Source: Dermatobacter hominis
GTDB taxonomy: Bacteria; Actinomycetota; Acidimicrobiia; Acidimicrobiales; Microtrichaceae
Reading direction: 5' to 3'
Length of the DNA stretch: 64,000 nucleotides
Assembly: GCF_020715685.1 (NCBI RefSeq)
Contig: NZ_CP085840.1
Coordinates: 744,001-808,000 of the forward strand
The translations under genes and the position numbers were made by a program. This document shows, one piece after another, positions 23,844 through 32,326 of the stretch. The notes under the pieces were generated by a model. It ran no database searches and was not told the DNA's origin. It was given only the letters and a program-made list of their open reading frames with translations. Each line of letters starts with the position of its first letter. Position 1 is the first letter of the stretch.

Positions 23844-24599
23844 ATGAGAGTCGTCGTCCTCGGAGCGTCGAGCGGGCTCGGCCGCTGCGTCGCCATCGGC
23901 CTGGGCAGCGCCGGACACGACGTCGCCCTGCTCGCGCGTCGGAAGGACCGCCTGGACCGCACCGTCGAGGAGATGGGCGGTGCCGCCACCGCGATCGAGT
24001 GCGACGTCACCGACGAGGTCGGCTGCCACGAGGCGGTCGCCGAGGCGGCCCGGCAGCTCGGCGGCATCGACGCCCTGGTCTACGCCACCGGCGTGGGCAC
24101 GCTCGGCCACCTCGCCGACATGGACGCCGCCACGTGGACCCGGACGCTGGCCACCAACGTCGTCGGCGCCGCGATCGCGACCCAGGCCGCGCTCCCCCAC
24201 CTCCAGGCGTCCGACGGGCGGGCGATCTACTTCTCGTCGGTGTCGGCGTCGATGACCCCGGCGTGGCCCGGCCTGGGGGCCTACATCTCGAGCAAGGCCG
24301 CGCTCGACAAGATGGTCGAGGCGTGGCGGATCGAGCACCCCGAGGTCGGCTTCACGCGGCTGATCGTGGGTGACTGCGGCGGCGGCGACGGCGACTCGGC
24401 GATCGGCTTCACCGAGGGCTGGGACATGGACCTCGCCGTCGAGGTCGGGCGCACCTGGTACGAGAAGGGGTACATCGCCGGTGCGCTGCTCGACGTGCAG
24501 GACCTGGTCGACGCCGTCGACGGCGTGATCCGGCTGGGCAGCTCGGCGGTCGTGCCGACCATGGCGGTGCTGCCACGGGTCCCGCGGGCCCAGGGGTGA
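23844..24599 (+). CDS. short-chain dehydrogenase/reductase
   Basis: The 251-residue SDR has the glycine motif VLGASSGLGRC at residues 5-15, a basic residue after strand 2 (LLARRKDRL) suggesting NADP(H), CDVTDE, and the catalytic Ser and Tyr-x3-Lys in YFSSVSASM and AYISSKAALDK. ATG 23844 is preceded by AAGGGGGAACC. The C-terminal part (GDGDSAIGFTEGWDMDLA) differs from common family members. It probably reduces or oxidises a carbonyl/hydroxyl in the same degradation route as the thiolase and acyl-CoA dehydrogenases upstream. The luciferase-like gene follows 40 bases later. Confidence 0.85.
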   Translation: MRVVVLGASSGLGRCVAIGLGSAGHDVALLARRKDRLDRTVEEMGGAATAIECDVTDEVGCHEAVAEAARQLGGIDALVYATGVGTLGHLADMDAATWTRTLATNVVGAAIATQAALPHLQASDGRAIYFSSVSASMTPAWPGLGAYISSKAALDKMVEAWRIEHPEVGFTRLIVGDCGGGDGDSAIGFTEGWDMDLAVEVGRTWYEKGYIAGALLDVQDLVDAVDGVIRLGSSAVVPTMAVLPRVPRAQG

Positions 24600-24639
24600 G
24601 CGTGCCCGGCCGCCGCCGATCCGTCGGAGGGCGCCGCCC

Positions 24640-25608
24640 GTGATGTTCGGGCTGCGGTTCGACCTCCGCCACCCGGACCTCAGCCCGGTCACCGCCAGCG
24701 AGCGGTACCGCGCCTGCGTCGACATGTGCGAGTGGGCCGACGCTCGGGGTGCGGTCTTCATCGGCCTGAGCGAGCACCACGGGTCCGAGGACGGCTACCT
24801 CCCGAGCCCGCTCACGCTCGCGGCCGCGGTCGCGGCCCGGACGTCGAGCGCGGTCATCAACGTCGCCGCGCTGATCGCGCCGTTCCACGACCCGCTGCGG
24901 CTGGCCGAGGACGCCGCGGTCGTCGACCTGATCAGCGGCGGCCGCCTCGCCCTGATCGTCGCCGGCGGCTACGTGCCGAGCGAGTTCGAGATGTTCGGCG
25001 TGCCGATGTCGGAGCGGGCGCAGCGGGTCACCGAGGCGATGACGACCCTGCGTGCTGCGTGGACCGGCCAGCCGTTCGAGCACCGTGGTCGCACCGTGAC
25101 CGTCCGGCCGACGCCGACCTCCGAGGGCGGACCGATGCTGCTGATGGGCGGCACGTCCGAGGGGGCGGCCCGGCGCGCGGCACGGCTGGCCGACGGGTTC
25201 GTCCCGTCGGACCTGGCGTGCTGGGAGCACTACCGCGACGAGTGCCTCGCCCTCGGCAGGCCGGACCCCGGTCCGAGTCGCGCCGCGGCGGGCGGCGAGG
25301 TCGTCGTGCTCGCCGAGGACCCGGAGGCGGCGTGGGAGGAGCTCGGGCCGTACTTCCTCCACGAGACCAACGCCTACGGGCGCTGGCAGCAGGAGTCGGG
25401 CCTGCCGACGCCGTTCGCGGTCGCGTCCGACGTCGACGAGCTGCGCGCCGGGGACCAGTACCGGATCCTCACGCCCGACGAGCACCGGGCCGAGGTCGAG
25501 GCCGCCGGCGACGAGGCGTTCGTCGTCCTGCACCCCATGGTCGGCGGCATCCCGCCCGACCTGGCCTGGCGCCACCTCCACCTCTTCGAGCAGACCTTCC
25601 TCACCTGA
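24640..25608 (+). CDS. LLM-class flavin-dependent oxidoreductase
   Basis: The 322-residue protein is a luciferase-like TIM barrel: FIGLSEHHGSEDGYLPSPLTLAAAVAARTS, then INVAALIAPFHDPLRLAEDAAVVDLISGGRLALIVAGGY, and the C-terminal GGTSEGAARRAARLADGFVPS motif. Start is GTG 24640 (or the next codon, ATG 24643); GGAGG lies 10 bases before. It probably uses F420H2 or FMNH2. The gene resembles the truncated one at 1-747. It is the last gene of the run starting with thiolase 20181; then comes a 213-base gap with a palindrome before the next amidohydrolase. Confidence 0.85.
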   Translation: MMFGLRFDLRHPDLSPVTASERYRACVDMCEWADARGAVFIGLSEHHGSEDGYLPSPLTLAAAVAARTSSAVINVAALIAPFHDPLRLAEDAAVVDLISGGRLALIVAGGYVPSEFEMFGVPMSERAQRVTEAMTTLRAAWTGQPFEHRGRTVTVRPTPTSEGGPMLLMGGTSEGAARRAARLADGFVPSDLACWEHYRDECLALGRPDPGPSRAAAGGEVVVLAEDPEAAWEELGPYFLHETNAYGRWQQESGLPTPFAVASDVDELRAGDQYRILTPDEHRAEVEAAGDEAFVVLHPMVGGIPPDLAWRHLHLFEQTFLT

Positions 25609-25753
25609 CCGCCGCGCCCGCGATCTCGGGGACGTCCCCGACACGGCCCCGTCGCCAAACCCGGGGACGACGGATCGCTCGGCGAACGACCATCCCCACG
25701 TTCGCCGACGGAGGGCGGCTGGGCGTCCCACCCACAGGGACGGCGAGAGCCGA

Positions 25754-25769
25754 GTGAACGCTCGCCCAC
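25754..25769. promoter_or_regulatory. GTGAGCG-N2-CGCTCAC type operator (site 4, imperfect)
   Basis: GTGAACG-CT-CGCCCAC matches the palindrome with two differing pairs. It lies 52 bases upstream of the amidohydrolase start at 25822, at the same kind of distance as site 2 to its amidohydrolase. Confidence 0.5.
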
Positions 25770-25821
25770 TACGATCGCGGCACGTGCACAGGGGGGCTGC
25801 GCACCGACAGGAGGCAGAGCC

Positions 25822-27093
25822 GTGCAGATGGACGACATGATCCTGGTCAGCATCGACGACCACATGATCGAGCCGCCGGACCTGTTCGAGCACCACGTGC
25901 CCGCCAAGTGGCTCGACCAGGCGCCCAAGGTGGTGCGCAACGAGAACGGCGTCGACGAGTGGCACTTCCAGGGCTCCGCGACGTCGACCCCGTTCGGCAT
26001 GGCCGCCACGGTCGGCTGGCCCCGTGAGGAGTGGGGCTTCAACCCGGGCTCCTACTCCGAGCTCCGCCCCGGCTGCTTCGACGTCCACCAGCGCGTCCGG
26101 GACATGGACGCGAACGGCGTGCTCGCCTCGCTCAACTTCCCGACGATGGCCGGCTTCAGCGCCCGGACCTTCAACGAGGGCGAGGACAAGGACGTCGCCC
26201 TCATCATGATGAAGGCCTACAACGACTGGGTCATCGACGAGTGGTGCGCCGAGTACCCCGGTCGGTTCATCCCGCTCGGCATGGTCCCGAACTGGGACCC
26301 CGAGGTCGCCGCCGAGGAGGTCCGCCGCCTGGGCGACAAGGGCTGCCGCTCGATCAGCTTCCTCGAGACGCCCCACGTGTACGGCCTCCCGAGCTTCATG
26401 TCGGGCCACTGGGACCCGATGCTCCAGGCCATCTGCGACACCAACCAGGTGCTGTCGCTGCACATCGGGGCCGGCTTCGAGGTGATCCGCCGGCCGCCGG
26501 AGGCACCGGTCGACCACCTCATGGTGCTCGCCACGCAGATCGCCGCCATCACCGCCCAGGACCTGCTGTTCGGCCCGACGCTCCGGGCGTTCCCCGACCT
26601 GCGGATCGCCCTGTCGGAGGGCGGCATCGGCTGGGTGCCCTTCTACCTCGACCGGATCGACCGCCACTGGACCAACCAGTCGTGGCTGCACGACGGCACG
26701 GAGTTCGGCGGCAAGCTGCCGTCCGAGGTGTTCCGCGAGCACTTCCTCTGCTGCTACATCACCGACCCCTCAGGGCTCCTCCTGCGCGACCGGATCGGAC
26801 TCGACAACATCGCGTGGGAGTGCGACTACCCGCACACCGACACGACCTGGCCCGAGTCGCCCGAGTTCTCCTGGAAGGAGCTCCAGGACGCGAACTGCAC
26901 CGAGGACGAGATCCACCAGATCACCTGGCAGAACGCCTGCCGCTTCTTCGACTGGGACCCGTTCGCCCACACCGCGCGCGAGGACGCCACGGTCGGCGCC
27001 CTGCGGGCGCAGGCGACCGACGTCGACGTGACCCGGATGTCGCGGGCCGAGTGGAAGCAGCGCAACGAGGCAGCCGGCGTCGGGGTCTTCTGA
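25822..27093 (+). CDS. amidohydrolase-2 family protein (ACMSD-like)
   Basis: The 423-residue protein starts at GTG 25822 after AGGAGG. It opens with LVSIDDHMIEPPDLF, the amidohydrolase-2 variant with Asp-x-His in place of His-x-His. It later carries LSLHIGAGF (His ligand), SEGGIGWVPFYLDR, and WECDYPHTDTTWPES with the terminal Asp. Homologs are metal-dependent decarboxylases or hydrolases acting on ring-cleavage or beta-keto acid products. It is clearly different from the pair of paralogs at 15245 and 53296. It precedes the transporter operon, with two half-sites of the GTTCTCG operator in the gap at 27129-27167. Confidence 0.85.
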   Translation: MQMDDMILVSIDDHMIEPPDLFEHHVPAKWLDQAPKVVRNENGVDEWHFQGSATSTPFGMAATVGWPREEWGFNPGSYSELRPGCFDVHQRVRDMDANGVLASLNFPTMAGFSARTFNEGEDKDVALIMMKAYNDWVIDEWCAEYPGRFIPLGMVPNWDPEVAAEEVRRLGDKGCRSISFLETPHVYGLPSFMSGHWDPMLQAICDTNQVLSLHIGAGFEVIRRPPEAPVDHLMVLATQIAAITAQDLLFGPTLRAFPDLRIALSEGGIGWVPFYLDRIDRHWTNQSWLHDGTEFGGKLPSEVFREHFLCCYITDPSGLLLRDRIGLDNIAWECDYPHTDTTWPESPEFSWKELQDANCTEDEIHQITWQNACRFFDWDPFAHTAREDATVGALRAQATDVDVTRMSRAEWKQRNEAAGVGVF

Positions 27094-27128
27094 CCGTCGC
27101 CCGGGCGCGGACGCCGCCGATCCACGGG

Positions 27129-27167
27129 CCGCAACCTCGTTCTCGCGCTACGGTATCGCCGTTCTCA
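27129..27167. promoter_or_regulatory. CGAGAAC-N3-GTTNTCG type operators, two copies (transporter promoter)
   Basis: Two GTTCTC half-sites lie 22 bases apart (27139-27145 and 27161-27167), two helical turns. The first has a full AAC-CTC-GTT core (27133-27141). They sit 160-190 bases upstream of the substrate-binding protein start at 27326. The same motif occurs in at least five other promoters between 35.9 and 56.9 kb. Confidence 0.6.
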
Positions 27168-27325
27168 TCGGCCGTCCCACCCAGGGGGACACCGGGTGCG
27201 GGCAGGGCCGTCCGGGGGGAACGGAACTGCGACACTTGCCACACCTCGGGCCCAGTGCCCGGCGATCACACCACATGACAGCGATGGACAGCGTCGTCGA
27301 CCGACGACCGACCACCGGGGGGACC

Positions 27326-28621
27326 ATGCGACCAGTCCGATCTCGCGATCGACGGACGTTCCGTCGACTCACACTTGCACTCGCCGCCGTGACCGCGCTG
27401 AGCCTCGGCGCCGCGGCCTGCGCGGACGACAAGGCCGCCGACTCCGGATCCAGCACCACGTCCTCCGACTCGGGCGGCGGGAGCTCCGACGACATCCTCG
27501 GCACCCCCGACCCCGCCACGGGCGACCCCGTGAAGGTCGGCGTCGTCTCCGACGGCGCCACCCAGGCGTTCGACAACACGTCCGAGCTGGTCGCCGCCAA
27601 GGCCGCGTCCGACTACTGGAACGAGTACAAGGGCGGACTGGCCGGGCACGAGGTCGAGACCGTCACGTGCGAGACCAAGGGCGAGCCGACCGGCGCCACG
27701 GACTGCGCCAACAAGATGGTCACGGAGGGCGTCGTCGGCGTGGTCGTCGGCCAGTCCGCCGTGGCCGCCGACATCTGGAAGCCGCTGCACGAGGCGAAGG
27801 TCCCGGTGATGTTCCTGGCCGCGAGCGGCGAGGGTCCCCTCACCGACCCCGACAGCACGTACAACCTCTCGAACGGCTACGGCACGCTCTTCACGCTGCC
27901 GGTCACCGTCGCCGAGCAGAACGACACCGACAAGGTGGCGTTCGTCGTGATCGACGTGCCGCAGGCCCTGGAGGCGTTCGACGAGGCGGCGCCGCAGATG
28001 CTCGATGCCGCCGGCCTCGAGTACGACCTGATCAAGGTGCCGATCGGCACCGCGGACATGACCCCGCAGATGCAGCAGGTGAAGGACAGCGGCGCCGGCG
28101 TCGTGCAGGTCGTCGGCAACGACTCGTTCTGCATCGCGGCGTTCAACGGCCTGAAGGCCGTCGGGTACGAGGGCGACATCACGGCCGTCACGCAGTGCAT
28201 CACCGACGCCACCCGCGAGGCCGTGGACCCGTCGGTCCTCGAAGGGATGTACATCACGGCCACCTCGACCGTCGGCGCCGAGGAGGACGAGGGCTACCAG
28301 CTCTACAAGGCGACGATGGAGAAGTACGCGCCGGGCACCGAGCCCAACGACAGCATCCCGATGAACGCGTGGGTCTCGATGATGTCGTTCCTGACCGCAC
28401 TCGAGAAGCTCGACGGCGACGTCACCGCCGAGTCCGTCAACACCACCATCAAGGCGATGGACAAGTCCCTGATGCCGGGCGCCGGCGGCATCGAGTACCA
28501 GTGCAACGGCAAGGCCAACCCGGCGACGCCGGCGGTCTGCACCGCGCAGGTCCTGCAGGCGCAGCTCGACGGCGAGGGGAACCCGTCCAGCTACTCGGTC
28601 GGCGAAGCCGTGGCGGGCTGA
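27326..28621 (+). CDS. ABC transporter substrate-binding lipoprotein (branched-chain amino acid/aromatic type)
   Basis: The 431-residue protein is a periplasmic-type binding protein anchored as a lipoprotein. ATG 27326 gives a signal sequence with twin arginines (RRTFRRLTLALAAVTAL) and the lipobox GAAAC at about residue 31; earlier in-frame starts would bury the signal. A Ser/Asp-rich linker (residues 35-60) leads into a LivJ-like two-lobe domain beginning VKVGVVSDGATQAF. This family brings in branched-chain amino acids but also aromatic acids, steroid acids and short amides. It is followed by a very stable hairpin and then the permease gene, so the binding protein may be made in excess. Confidence 0.9.
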   Translation: MRPVRSRDRRTFRRLTLALAAVTALSLGAAACADDKAADSGSSTTSSDSGGGSSDDILGTPDPATGDPVKVGVVSDGATQAFDNTSELVAAKAASDYWNEYKGGLAGHEVETVTCETKGEPTGATDCANKMVTEGVVGVVVGQSAVAADIWKPLHEAKVPVMFLAASGEGPLTDPDSTYNLSNGYGTLFTLPVTVAEQNDTDKVAFVVIDVPQALEAFDEAAPQMLDAAGLEYDLIKVPIGTADMTPQMQQVKDSGAGVVQVVGNDSFCIAAFNGLKAVGYEGDITAVTQCITDATREAVDPSVLEGMYITATSTVGAEEDEGYQLYKATMEKYAPGTEPNDSIPMNAWVSMMSFLTALEKLDGDVTAESVNTTIKAMDKSLMPGAGGIEYQCNGKANPATPAVCTAQVLQAQLDGEGNPSSYSVGEAVAG

Positions 28622-28645
28622 GCCGGACCACCTACCGTCCCTTCC

Positions 28646-28674
28646 GGGGCCGGGGAGCCCGCTCCCCGGCCCCG
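28646..28674 (+). terminator. very stable intercistronic hairpin, probable attenuator or mRNA stabiliser
   Basis: GGGGCCGGGGAG (28646-28657) and CTCCCCGGCCCC (28662-28673) form a perfect 12-base stem with a CCCG loop, extendable by one pair (C 28645 with G 28674). It sits 24 bases after the binding-protein stop and 12 bases before the permease GTG. No T-run follows, so partial termination or 3' protection is more likely than full termination. Confidence 0.7.
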
Positions 28675-28685
28675 CCGGAGTCGTC

Positions 28686-31415
28686 GTGAACCACCTGGGC
28701 AACCTCCTCCTCGGCATCGGCAACGGCGGCGTGTTCGCGGCCCTGGCCGTCGCGCTGGTCATCACGTACCGGAGCTCCGGCGTGGTCAACTTCGCGACCG
28801 GCGCCATCTCGCTGACCGCCGCCTACATCTACGCCGGGCTGCGGAAGGGCGAGCTCCTGCTGATCGTGCCCGGGCTGCCCCGCTCGGTCGACGTGGGGGC
28901 GCCGCTCAACTTCGCGTCGTCCGCGCTGATCGCGCTCGCCATCGCCGGCGCGATCGGGGCCCTGCTCCACCTGTTGGTCTTCCGACCCATGCGCAACGCG
29001 CCGCAGCTGGCCAAGGCGGTCGCCAGCCTCGGGGTGCTCGTGGTGCTCCAGGGCACCCTCGCCACCCGCTTCGGCACGGCGCCGATCAGCGTGGCGCCGC
29101 TGTTCCGCTCGGAGCGGTGGGAGCTGGGATCCGTCGGGGTCCTGTCCGATCGCTTCTACCTCGCCGTCACCGTGCTGGCGCTGACGCTGCTGCTGGCGGC
29201 GGCGTACCGGTTCACCCGCTTCGGGCTGCTCACCCGGGCTGCGGCGGAGTCCCAGACCGGTGCGTACATCAGCCGCATCTCCCCCGACCGGATCGCGCTC
29301 GCCAACTGGGTCATCAGCGCGGTGGTCGCGGGCATCGCCGGCATCCTCATCGCACCGCTGAGCCCGCTCACGCCGATCACCTACACGCTCTTCGTGGTCC
29401 CGGCGCTGGCCGCCGCGGTGATCGGCCGATTCGAGTACCTGCTGGTCGCGGCCGTCGCCGGGCTCGGGATCGGCATGCTGCAGTCCGAGGCCACGTCCAT
29501 GTCCAACTACGACTGGATGCCCGCGACCGGCGGTGCCGAGCTCGTGCCGCTGATCGTCATCATCATCGCCCTGCTCGTCGCCGGGCGCGACATGCCCGCC
29601 CGGTCGGGGCTCGTGCGCCAGCCGCTCGGCCGGGCCCCGCGGCCCCGGTCGCTGCTCACGTGCACCGTCGCCGGCACCGCCGTCGGGGTGATCGCGCTCG
29701 TCGCGACCTCCGGCGAGTGGCGGGCGGCCGTGATCGCCTCGATGATCGCCGGCGTCATCGCCCTGTCCCTCGTCGTCGTCACCGGCTACGCCGGGCAGGT
29801 CTCGCTGGCCCAGCTCGCCTTCGCCGGCGCCGCGGCGTTCACCCTCAGCGCCGTCACCACCACCTGGGACCTGCCGTTCCCGATCGCGCCGATCGTCGCT
29901 GCGCTCGTGGCCACGGTGGTCGGCGTGCTGGTCGGCCTCCCGGCCCTCCGCCTCCGCGGCGTCGCCCTCGGCGTGGTGACCCTCGCGCTCGCCTACGCGA
30001 TCGAAGCGGTGTGGTTCCGCAACACCGACATCGTCGGCACCTCGGGGGCGAACATCGAGCCGCCGAGCCTGTTCGGCATCGACCTGGGCGTGGGCGTCGG
30101 CGCCGCGTTCCCCCGGATCGAGTTCGGCCTGCTCTGCCTCGTGACGCTGGTCGGCGTCGCCCTGGGCGTCGCGCTGCTGCGCCGCAGCGCGCTCGGCTCG
30201 GCCATGCTCGCCATCCGGGCCAACGAGCGCTCCGCCGCCGGCGTGGGCGTGAACGTCACCCGCGTCAAGGTGATCACGTTCGCGATCAGCTCGTTCATCG
30301 CCGGGCTCGGGGGGTGCCTGATGGCGTACCGCCGGACCACGGTCACGTTCGAGTCGTTCACCGCGCTGGGCGGGCTGGCGCTGCTCGCCACCGTCTACCT
30401 CGCCGGCATCACGTCGGTCTGGGGCGGTGTGCTCGCAGGCATCCTCGCCAGCGCCGGCATCGTGTTCTTCCTCATGGGCCGCATCTTCGAGCTCGGCGGC
30501 TGGTACGACGTGATCACCGGTGCCCTCCTGGTCGTGACCCTGATCACCAACCCCGAGGGGCTGGCGCTGTTCGGCCACAAGCTGGCCGAGCGACTCCACC
30601 TGCGCCGGACGGCCACCGCGGCCGAGCCGACCGCCCCGACCGCCATCGACCTCGTCACCCCGGTCGAGCCGCGCCGCACGGCGGGCCCCGCGGAGCTCGT
30701 GGTCGGCGACCTCTCCGTGCACTACGGCGGGGTCACCGCCGTCAGCCACGTCTCGTTCGACGTCCCCCCGGGATCCGTCGTCGGGCTGATCGGCCCCAAC
30801 GGCGCCGGCAAGACCAGCGTGATCGACGCCGTCACCGGGTTCGCACGGGCGGACGGGTCGGTCCGGCTCGGCGATGCCGACGTGTCGAGGATGCCGCCCC
30901 ACGTGCGCGTCCGGCGCGGCATCGCCCGCACGTTCCAGTCGCTCGAGCTGTACGATGACCTGTCGGTCGAGGAGAACGTGAGCGTCGCCGCCGAAGGGCT
31001 CCCGCCGGGCGAGCGCGGCGACGCGATCACCGCCGCCCTCGTGCAGGCCGGGATCTCCGGACTGCGGGCGCGGGCCGCGGGCGACCTGAGCCAGGGCGAG
31101 CGCCAGCTCGTCTCAATCGCCCGGGCGTGCGTCACGAACCCCCGCGTGCTGCTCCTGGACGAGCCGGCGGCCGGGTTGGACCGCGCCGAGCGCCTGCAGC
31201 TGAGCGACCGCATCCGCCACATCGCCGATGCCGGGACGGGCGTGCTGCTCGTCGACCACGACGTGTCGCTCGTGCTCGGCGTCTGCCAGCGGATCATCGT
31301 CCTCGACTTCGGCGCGGTGATCGCGGCCGGGACCCCCGAGGAGATCCGCAACGACCGCATGGTCGCCGAGGCGTACCTCGGCGGGGTGCACGACGAGTCG
31401 GAGGTCCCGGCGTGA
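28686..31415 (+). CDS. LivH-LivM-LivG triple fusion: two permease domains and one ATPase of a branched-chain-type ABC importer
   Basis: The 909-residue protein contains three normally separate subunits. Residues about 1-310 are a LivH-like permease (VNHLGNLLLGIGNGGVFAALAVALVITYRSSGVVNFA in parts, several membrane helices). Residues about 325-640 are LivM-like (VTGYAGQVSLAQLAFAG, LPALRLRGVALGVVTLALA). Residues about 675-909 are a LivG-like ATPase with Walker A GPNGAGKTS, signature LSQGERQLVSIARA, and Walker B VLLLDEPAAGLD. The signature has LSQGE rather than LSGGQ. GTG 28686 follows the hairpin at 28646. The partner ATPase LivF is at 31489. It imports the ligand of lipoprotein 27326-28621. Confidence 0.92.
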   Translation: MNHLGNLLLGIGNGGVFAALAVALVITYRSSGVVNFATGAISLTAAYIYAGLRKGELLLIVPGLPRSVDVGAPLNFASSALIALAIAGAIGALLHLLVFRPMRNAPQLAKAVASLGVLVVLQGTLATRFGTAPISVAPLFRSERWELGSVGVLSDRFYLAVTVLALTLLLAAAYRFTRFGLLTRAAAESQTGAYISRISPDRIALANWVISAVVAGIAGILIAPLSPLTPITYTLFVVPALAAAVIGRFEYLLVAAVAGLGIGMLQSEATSMSNYDWMPATGGAELVPLIVIIIALLVAGRDMPARSGLVRQPLGRAPRPRSLLTCTVAGTAVGVIALVATSGEWRAAVIASMIAGVIALSLVVVTGYAGQVSLAQLAFAGAAAFTLSAVTTTWDLPFPIAPIVAALVATVVGVLVGLPALRLRGVALGVVTLALAYAIEAVWFRNTDIVGTSGANIEPPSLFGIDLGVGVGAAFPRIEFGLLCLVTLVGVALGVALLRRSALGSAMLAIRANERSAAGVGVNVTRVKVITFAISSFIAGLGGCLMAYRRTTVTFESFTALGGLALLATVYLAGITSVWGGVLAGILASAGIVFFLMGRIFELGGWYDVITGALLVVTLITNPEGLALFGHKLAERLHLRRTATAAEPTAPTAIDLVTPVEPRRTAGPAELVVGDLSVHYGGVTAVSHVSFDVPPGSVVGLIGPNGAGKTSVIDAVTGFARADGSVRLGDADVSRMPPHVRVRRGIARTFQSLELYDDLSVEENVSVAAEGLPPGERGDAITAALVQAGISGLRARAAGDLSQGERQLVSIARACVTNPRVLLLDEPAAGLDRAERLQLSDRIRHIADAGTGVLLVDHDVSLVLGVCQRIIVLDFGAVIAAGTPEEIRNDRMVAEAYLGGVHDESEVPA

Positions 31416-31488
31416 GCCGGCGACCGCTCGAGCGCCGCGCCCCGGGCGTGGTGGCCGTCCGCACGCCCAGCCCCCGGGAGGTGGTCGC

Positions 31489-32319
31489 GTGACGGCCCGA
31501 CTCGAGTGCCGGAACCTCACCGCCGCCCGGGAGACGATCACCGTCCTGCGCGACCTCGACCTCGACGTCGACGCCGGGCAGGTCCTCACGCTCCTCGGCC
31601 CGAACGGCGCCGGCAAGACCACGCTGCTGCTGACCCTCGCCGGGCTCCTGCCGGCCCGTGCCGGCTCGGTGTCGGTGGACGGCGTCGAGCTCCGCAACGC
31701 CAGCGCGACCCAGGCCAACCGCCACGGCGTCGTCCTGGTGCCCGACAACCGGTGCCTCTTCACGTCGCTCACGGTGGAGCAGAACCTCGCGGTCCCCCGA
31801 CGGCGTGGGGGGCCGACCCCTCGCGACATGCTGTCCACGTTCCCGGCGCTCGAACGGCGCTGGAAGGTCTCGGCCGGCGCGCTCTCGGGCGGCGAGCAGC
31901 AGATGCTCGCGATGGCTCGTGCCCTGATCCAGGAGCCGAAGGTCCTCCTGATCGACGAGATGAGCATGGGGCTCGCGCCGCTCGTCGTCGAGTCGCTGTT
32001 CCAGGCCGTCCGAGCCATCGCGGCGGAGCACGGGACGGCCATCGTGCTCGTCGAGCAGCACGTGAAGCTGTCGCTCGAGGTCGCGGACGAGGCGATCGTG
32101 CTCAACCACGGTCAGGTCGTCCTCCGGGACCGTGCCGAATCGCTGCGCCACGACGACCGCGTCGAGCGCGCGTACTTCGACGACACGGGCGACGCCGTAC
32201 CGTCCGGCGACGGCGCCACGTCGTTCGCGCCCGCCGGTCCGGCCGCCGCCCACGAGCCGCTCGACGGGCGCAGCGACGGCCACGCCGCACCCCAGGTGGG
32301 CTCGAACCCGAACGGCTGA
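31489..32319 (+). CDS. livF: LivF-like ABC transporter ATP-binding protein
   Basis: The 276-residue ATPase has Walker A LLGPNGAGKTTLL at about residues 35-47, the signature ALSGGEQQMLAMARAL, Walker B VLLIDEMSMGLAP, and the switch His in LVEQHVKLSLE. The phrase DEMSMGLAP is diagnostic for LivF of branched-chain amino acid-type importers. The C-terminal 40 residues (SGDGATSFAPAGPAAAHEPLDGRSDGHAAPQ) are a low-complexity tail not seen in Escherichia coli LivF. GTG 31489 follows GGGAGG. It pairs with the ATPase part of the fusion protein to drive import. It is convergent with the CitE-like gene, with only 7 bases between the stops. Confidence 0.9.
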   Translation: MTARLECRNLTAARETITVLRDLDLDVDAGQVLTLLGPNGAGKTTLLLTLAGLLPARAGSVSVDGVELRNASATQANRHGVVLVPDNRCLFTSLTVEQNLAVPRRRGGPTPRDMLSTFPALERRWKVSAGALSGGEQQMLAMARALIQEPKVLLIDEMSMGLAPLVVESLFQAVRAIAAEHGTAIVLVEQHVKLSLEVADEAIVLNHGQVVLRDRAESLRHDDRVERAYFDDTGDAVPSGDGATSFAPAGPAAAHEPLDGRSDGHAAPQVGSNPNG

Positions 32320-32326
32320 CCGCCGT

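Noticed and set aside
28632-30902. A 756-codon open frame on the minus strand opposite the transporter fusion
   Set aside because: It is antisense to a gene with clear ABC-transporter domains; its translation is low-complexity Arg/Gly/Asp/His, as expected from the opposite strand of GC-rich coding DNA.
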